Shown: positions 61,365 to 64,000 of the stretch, one piece after another
Layout: the number at the start of each line of letters is the position of its first letter
How positions within the stretch are numbered: position 1 is the stretch's first letter
Source: a virus
IMG/VR virus record: IMGVR_UViG_3300030109_002859
Location: 1-64,000 of that record
Reading direction: 5' to 3' (one strand)
DNA: 64,000 nucleotides
Position numbers and translations under genes: made by a program
The notes under the pieces: generated by a model
Databases searched by the model: none
What the model saw: the letters and a program-made list of their open reading frames with translations, nothing else
What the model was told of the DNA's origin: nothing

Positions 61365-62618
61365 ATGATTATAGTAAATACAAATACACTATTCAATCAA
61401 CTCAAACAATACATACAGAATAAACCATTTGTATTATTACAAATGTATTCCGATGTTAATGCACATCCACAAGAGAATCGTGTAAGTTGTTATTATGTTG
61501 ATTTTCAAGACGAACAATATATTGTTCCGATTCATCATACAGAAAAATATCAAGACGACTTCGAAATTATACAAACTGAGCAAACTATCTTTGTTCAAGA
61601 CTTAAAACAATACAAACACAATACTTTGGTAATCAGTAAAGATGTTCGTGATATGAATTGGTCATATTATTTACAACACAATAAATCATATGATATTGAA
61701 CAACACTTGACTTCTGCACATCATCACTATAATAGATTATATTACAACAACAAAAACACTAATGATTTGATTCCATTGGTAAAACATGCGGAATACTTAA
61801 AACCAATATCGAAAGCATTATACGAATCATATGAACAACAAGACCAAACAATATTAGATAACTTACACAAAATAGAAAAAAATGGATTGAGAACCTATGA
61901 AAAAATAGTATATTCAGAGTATAATCCTTACACATCAACAGGTCGTCCAAGTAATCGTTTTGGTGGTATGAACTTTGCAGCACTAAATAAATCAGACGGA
62001 AGTAGAAAACAATTCATCAGTAGATTTAACAATGGGGTATTAGTCGATATGGACTTTGATGCGTATCACTTACGATTAATTGGTGAAATCATAGGATATA
62101 AGTTTCCAAAAGGTTCAGTCCACGAACATATGGCAGAACTATATGGATTACCTTATGATGAGGCGAAAGCCCTATCATTTAAGTATTTGTATGGTGGAAT
62201 TTCAGACGAGGTATCAGATAATCCATTCTTTTCGAAAGTAAATGATTACATTAAGTTGCTTTGGCAGGACTACAAAACTAACAATTTTGTTAAATCTTAT
62301 ATTTATAATAGAACGATATATAAGAAAAATCTACAAGATATGAATCCAAATAAATTGTTCAATTATATGATACAATTAATGGAAACAGAAAACAATATCA
62401 AGATTTTGAATGAATTACAACCCAAGTTAGAAAACTATGAAAGTAAGTTAGTGTTGTATAATTATGATTCATTTTTATTCGACTTCGATACGAAAGACGG
62501 ATTAGAATTCTTAAATATGGTAAAAGAAACAATAGAGAGTGGTGGAAAATATCCAGTTAAAATTAGTAAAGGGGTAAACTATCACGATATGCAAGACATA
62601 ACGGAGAAATTTAAATGA
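61365..62618 (+). CDS. Compact family A DNA polymerase-like protein
   Basis: 417 residues. Palm and fingers motifs of family A polymerases are present: motif A VDMDFDAYHLRLIGEI (~227-242, equivalent to DYSQIELR), motif B DEAKALSFKYLYGG (~264-277, equivalent to K-x3-F-G-x2-YG) and motif C LYNYDSFLFDF (~363-373), where the usual HDE is YDS. NPYTSTGRPSNRFGGMNFAALNK (~187-209) is the primer-grip-side TGR...NLQN region. No 3'-5' exonuclease or 5' nuclease domain fits in the first 180 residues. It may be a specialised or virion-associated polymerase. Confidence 0.65.
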   Translation: MIIVNTNTLFNQLKQYIQNKPFVLLQMYSDVNAHPQENRVSCYYVDFQDEQYIVPIHHTEKYQDDFEIIQTEQTIFVQDLKQYKHNTLVISKDVRDMNWSYYLQHNKSYDIEQHLTSAHHHYNRLYYNNKNTNDLIPLVKHAEYLKPISKALYESYEQQDQTILDNLHKIEKNGLRTYEKIVYSEYNPYTSTGRPSNRFGGMNFAALNKSDGSRKQFISRFNNGVLVDMDFDAYHLRLIGEIIGYKFPKGSVHEHMAELYGLPYDEAKALSFKYLYGGISDEVSDNPFFSKVNDYIKLLWQDYKTNNFVKSYIYNRTIYKKNLQDMNPNKLFNYMIQLMETENNIKILNELQPKLENYESKLVLYNYDSFLFDFDTKDGLEFLNMVKETIESGGKYPVKISKGVNYHDMQDITEKFK

Positions 62619-62848
62619 AAAAACTATCAGACATAGTTATGGAGTTGGGTAAAGTTCAAACAGATAAAGACAACCCACCTTTTAAAACACCACAACAAAT
62701 TCAAAAAGAAAAAATAGCAAATCCAACCGTACAAAAAATAGATTTTAGAAAACCTACTGTGGTTCATTTGTCAAGAAAAGAATTAGAAATATTATATACC
62801 ACAGGTAGAATCGAAACAGACGGAATAACAGTCATTTATGAGCAATAA
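62615..62848 (+). CDS. Hypothetical small protein with tag-like start
   Basis: 77 residues starting MKKLSDIVMELGK, a possible but weaker copy of the capsid-targeting-like peptide (VME). The C-terminus KIDFRKPTVVHLSRKELEILYTTGRIETDGITVIY is a small ordered domain. It overlaps the polymerase gene by 4 bases and the next gene by 11. Confidence 0.5.
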   Translation: MKKLSDIVMELGKVQTDKDNPPFKTPQQIQKEKIANPTVQKIDFRKPTVVHLSRKELEILYTTGRIETDGITVIYEQ

Positions 62849-64000
62849 TTTTGACAAAATACTCAACGAGTTAAGTTATAAAGTTTCTTCTGGCATTCCA
62901 GATTTAACTAACGAACAACACTTAATGAAATTATGGGAAATTTTAAAAGAACATAATTGGAATATTGATGCGCGAGTAGAATTACTAAAAAATCTACAAG
63001 AAAAAGTCGGTAAAGTATACATTCAAAAAGGTAAAGGGCCAAGTGGTGTAAAACTACAAGTTGGACCCCGAGGTGGTAAATATTATATGGGTAATCCTAA
63101 AACAGGTGAACCAGCGCCCCAAGCAAAAGTAGACGAACCTGAAGTCTCAACAAAACAAACCAACACAGCAAAAGCATATCTTTCAAAATTAGACATAGAG
63201 ATACCAAAAGATATGACTGACAAACAAATCGTTAGTGCTACAAAAAGTGAATTTGAAAGAAGAAATTTTTTAAGTGATACAGTAGACCTGATGATAGAAG
63301 AGCTTAAGCAAACTAAAACTGGTGCAGGTGCTAGAGAAATGACAAAAGAACAATGGGGACAACTCAAAGATTTTGCTGAAGGTAATGGGCCAAAAATTCC
63401 ACAATATGAAGTTACTGAACAAGATATAGATGATGCTATTGATTTAATTAAATCTAGTGGTAAAAAGAAAGTTATGAGTTTTTTACAAACTAAAGGGGCA
63501 GCTGACCCAGATTCGATAAGAAAAGGAACTGAAGAAAATCCAGGTCCAGGTTGGAACAGAGATAGAAAAATGATAAAGTCATATTTGGCTTGTGGTGGTT
63601 TAAGCGCGGTAACGGGAAAACCTTTATCAATAGGGACATCAAATGTAGACCACAGACTATCACTTGATAATGGTGGTAAAGATGAACCTGAGAATTGGAT
63701 ATGGATGGAAACTGAAATGAATATGAATAAGTCATCTCTAACTGATGAACAATTAGTAGAGAGAGCAAAGAAAGCTCTATCAGCGACTGATGATGAAATA
63801 AAGAAAAAGCAAATGAAATCTTTTATCAAAAATGAATCTAAAAAGTTTGTCACAGAACACTACAAACAATTATTTGAAATAGGTGGAAATGGTGGAATTA
63901 CAGAGGATGACCTTAAAGCTATGGATGTTAAAGAGTTAAAGGGTATTACTTATGGTTGGAATAAAGTATATCCAAAGACGAGTGATTCATACATACAAAC
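62838..64000 (+). CDS. HNH-domain protein, putative capsid-internal (3' partial)
   Basis: 387 residues are visible from ATG 62838 with no stop before the window ends. It begins MSNNFDKILNELSYKV; the LNE at 9-11 fits the tag. Residues ~55-95 include a VGPRGGKYYMGNPKTGEP motif. An HNH/McrA-type nuclease core follows at ~250-300: LACGGLSAVTGKPL, SNVDHRLSLDNGGKDEPENW and NMNK, giving the D-H...N...N metal site with a single cysteine upstream. Function as a nuclease is inferred from this motif. Confidence 0.6.
   Translation, partial: MSNNFDKILNELSYKVSSGIPDLTNEQHLMKLWEILKEHNWNIDARVELLKNLQEKVGKVYIQKGKGPSGVKLQVGPRGGKYYMGNPKTGEPAPQAKVDEPEVSTKQTNTAKAYLSKLDIEIPKDMTDKQIVSATKSEFERRNFLSDTVDLMIEELKQTKTGAGAREMTKEQWGQLKDFAEGNGPKIPQYEVTEQDIDDAIDLIKSSGKKKVMSFLQTKGAADPDSIRKGTEENPGPGWNRDRKMIKSYLACGGLSAVTGKPLSIGTSNVDHRLSLDNGGKDEPENWIWMETEMNMNKSSLTDEQLVERAKKALSATDDEIKKKQMKSFIKNESKKFVTEHYKQLFEIGGNGGITEDDLKAMDVKELKGITYGWNKVYPKTSDSYIQ

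Noticed and set aside
63083-63853. 256-residue minus-strand open frame opposite the HNH protein gene
   Set aside because: It is antisense to a longer + strand frame with clear HNH motifs and good ribosome-binding context; its Ser/Phe/Leu-rich translation is typical of a shadow frame.
1-64000. tRNA genes, CRISPR arrays, insertion sequences
   Set aside because: Reading the gaps showed no cloverleaf with a T-arm GTTCRA box, no array of spaced direct repeats and no transposase or terminal inverted repeats; gaps are too short to hide most of these.

Overview
The window is a contiguous AT-rich piece of the genome of a tailed, contractile (T4-like) bacteriophage, probably marine. Almost every gene is on the + strand, with stop and start codons overlapping or a few bases apart. 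The identification rests on a syntenic T4-type morphogenesis block: large terminase, portal, prohead protease, acidic scaffold, major capsid protein, neck, sheath, tube, gp26/gp51-like, tape measure, tube-cap, gp53-like and hub-like genes. A phage-borne bS21 gene, an LPS/glycan gene cassette and fibre genes with an S74 chaperone are consistent with a large aquatic myovirus. The host cannot be named. Strong AAGGAG ribosome-binding sites and two textbook sigma70-type promoters argue against a Bacteroidota host.

Region 1 (1-17467) is a cassette of about 23 surface-glycan or small-molecule genes: a HAD/kinase fusion, CMP-Kdo synthetase, a GDPD-like protein, three sugar epimerases, an RmlC-like epimerase, a methyltransferase, a sugar nucleotidyltransferase, a radical SAM enzyme, an aminotransferase, a split miniature thiamine-diphosphate enzyme, two SGNH-like hydrolases and several glycosyltransferase-like proteins. 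Three of the latter share a C-terminal module. The cassette has essentially no intergenic space.

Region 2 (17460-26992) carries a P-loop kinase, a GH108 endolysin, several short cysteine/basic-motif proteins, a 1,513-residue multidomain protein (nucleotidylyltransferase, ADP-ribosyltransferase-like and ligase-like domains), a zinc-ribbon protein and a membrane protein. Region 3 (26992-41575) is the head module. Between the prohead protease and the scaffold lie many proteins that begin with a short MxKLKxLLxE-type peptide. This resembles the capsid-targeting sequence of T4 internal proteins and ends in the [L/I]xE cleavage consensus of the T4 prohead protease. Ribosomal protein bS21 lies just before the scaffold.

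Region 4 (41580-61319) is neck, fibres, tail and baseplate. It is interrupted by a small minus-strand island (51725-52464) driven by two near-identical sigma70-like promoters that would give leaderless mRNAs. A probable programmed frameshift joins the gp26-like gene to a gp51-like extension just upstream of the tape measure. Region 5 (61365-64000) holds a compact family A DNA polymerase-like gene, a small protein and an incomplete HNH-domain protein.

A recurrent ATAYTTAT motif stands in most of the intergenic gaps of regions 2-5, usually about 13-37 bases before the next start codon, and is the best candidate for the late promoter. The most interesting theme is a suite of at least fourteen proteins, several of them enzymes, that look tagged for packaging inside the capsid, processing by the phage protease and delivery with the DNA.
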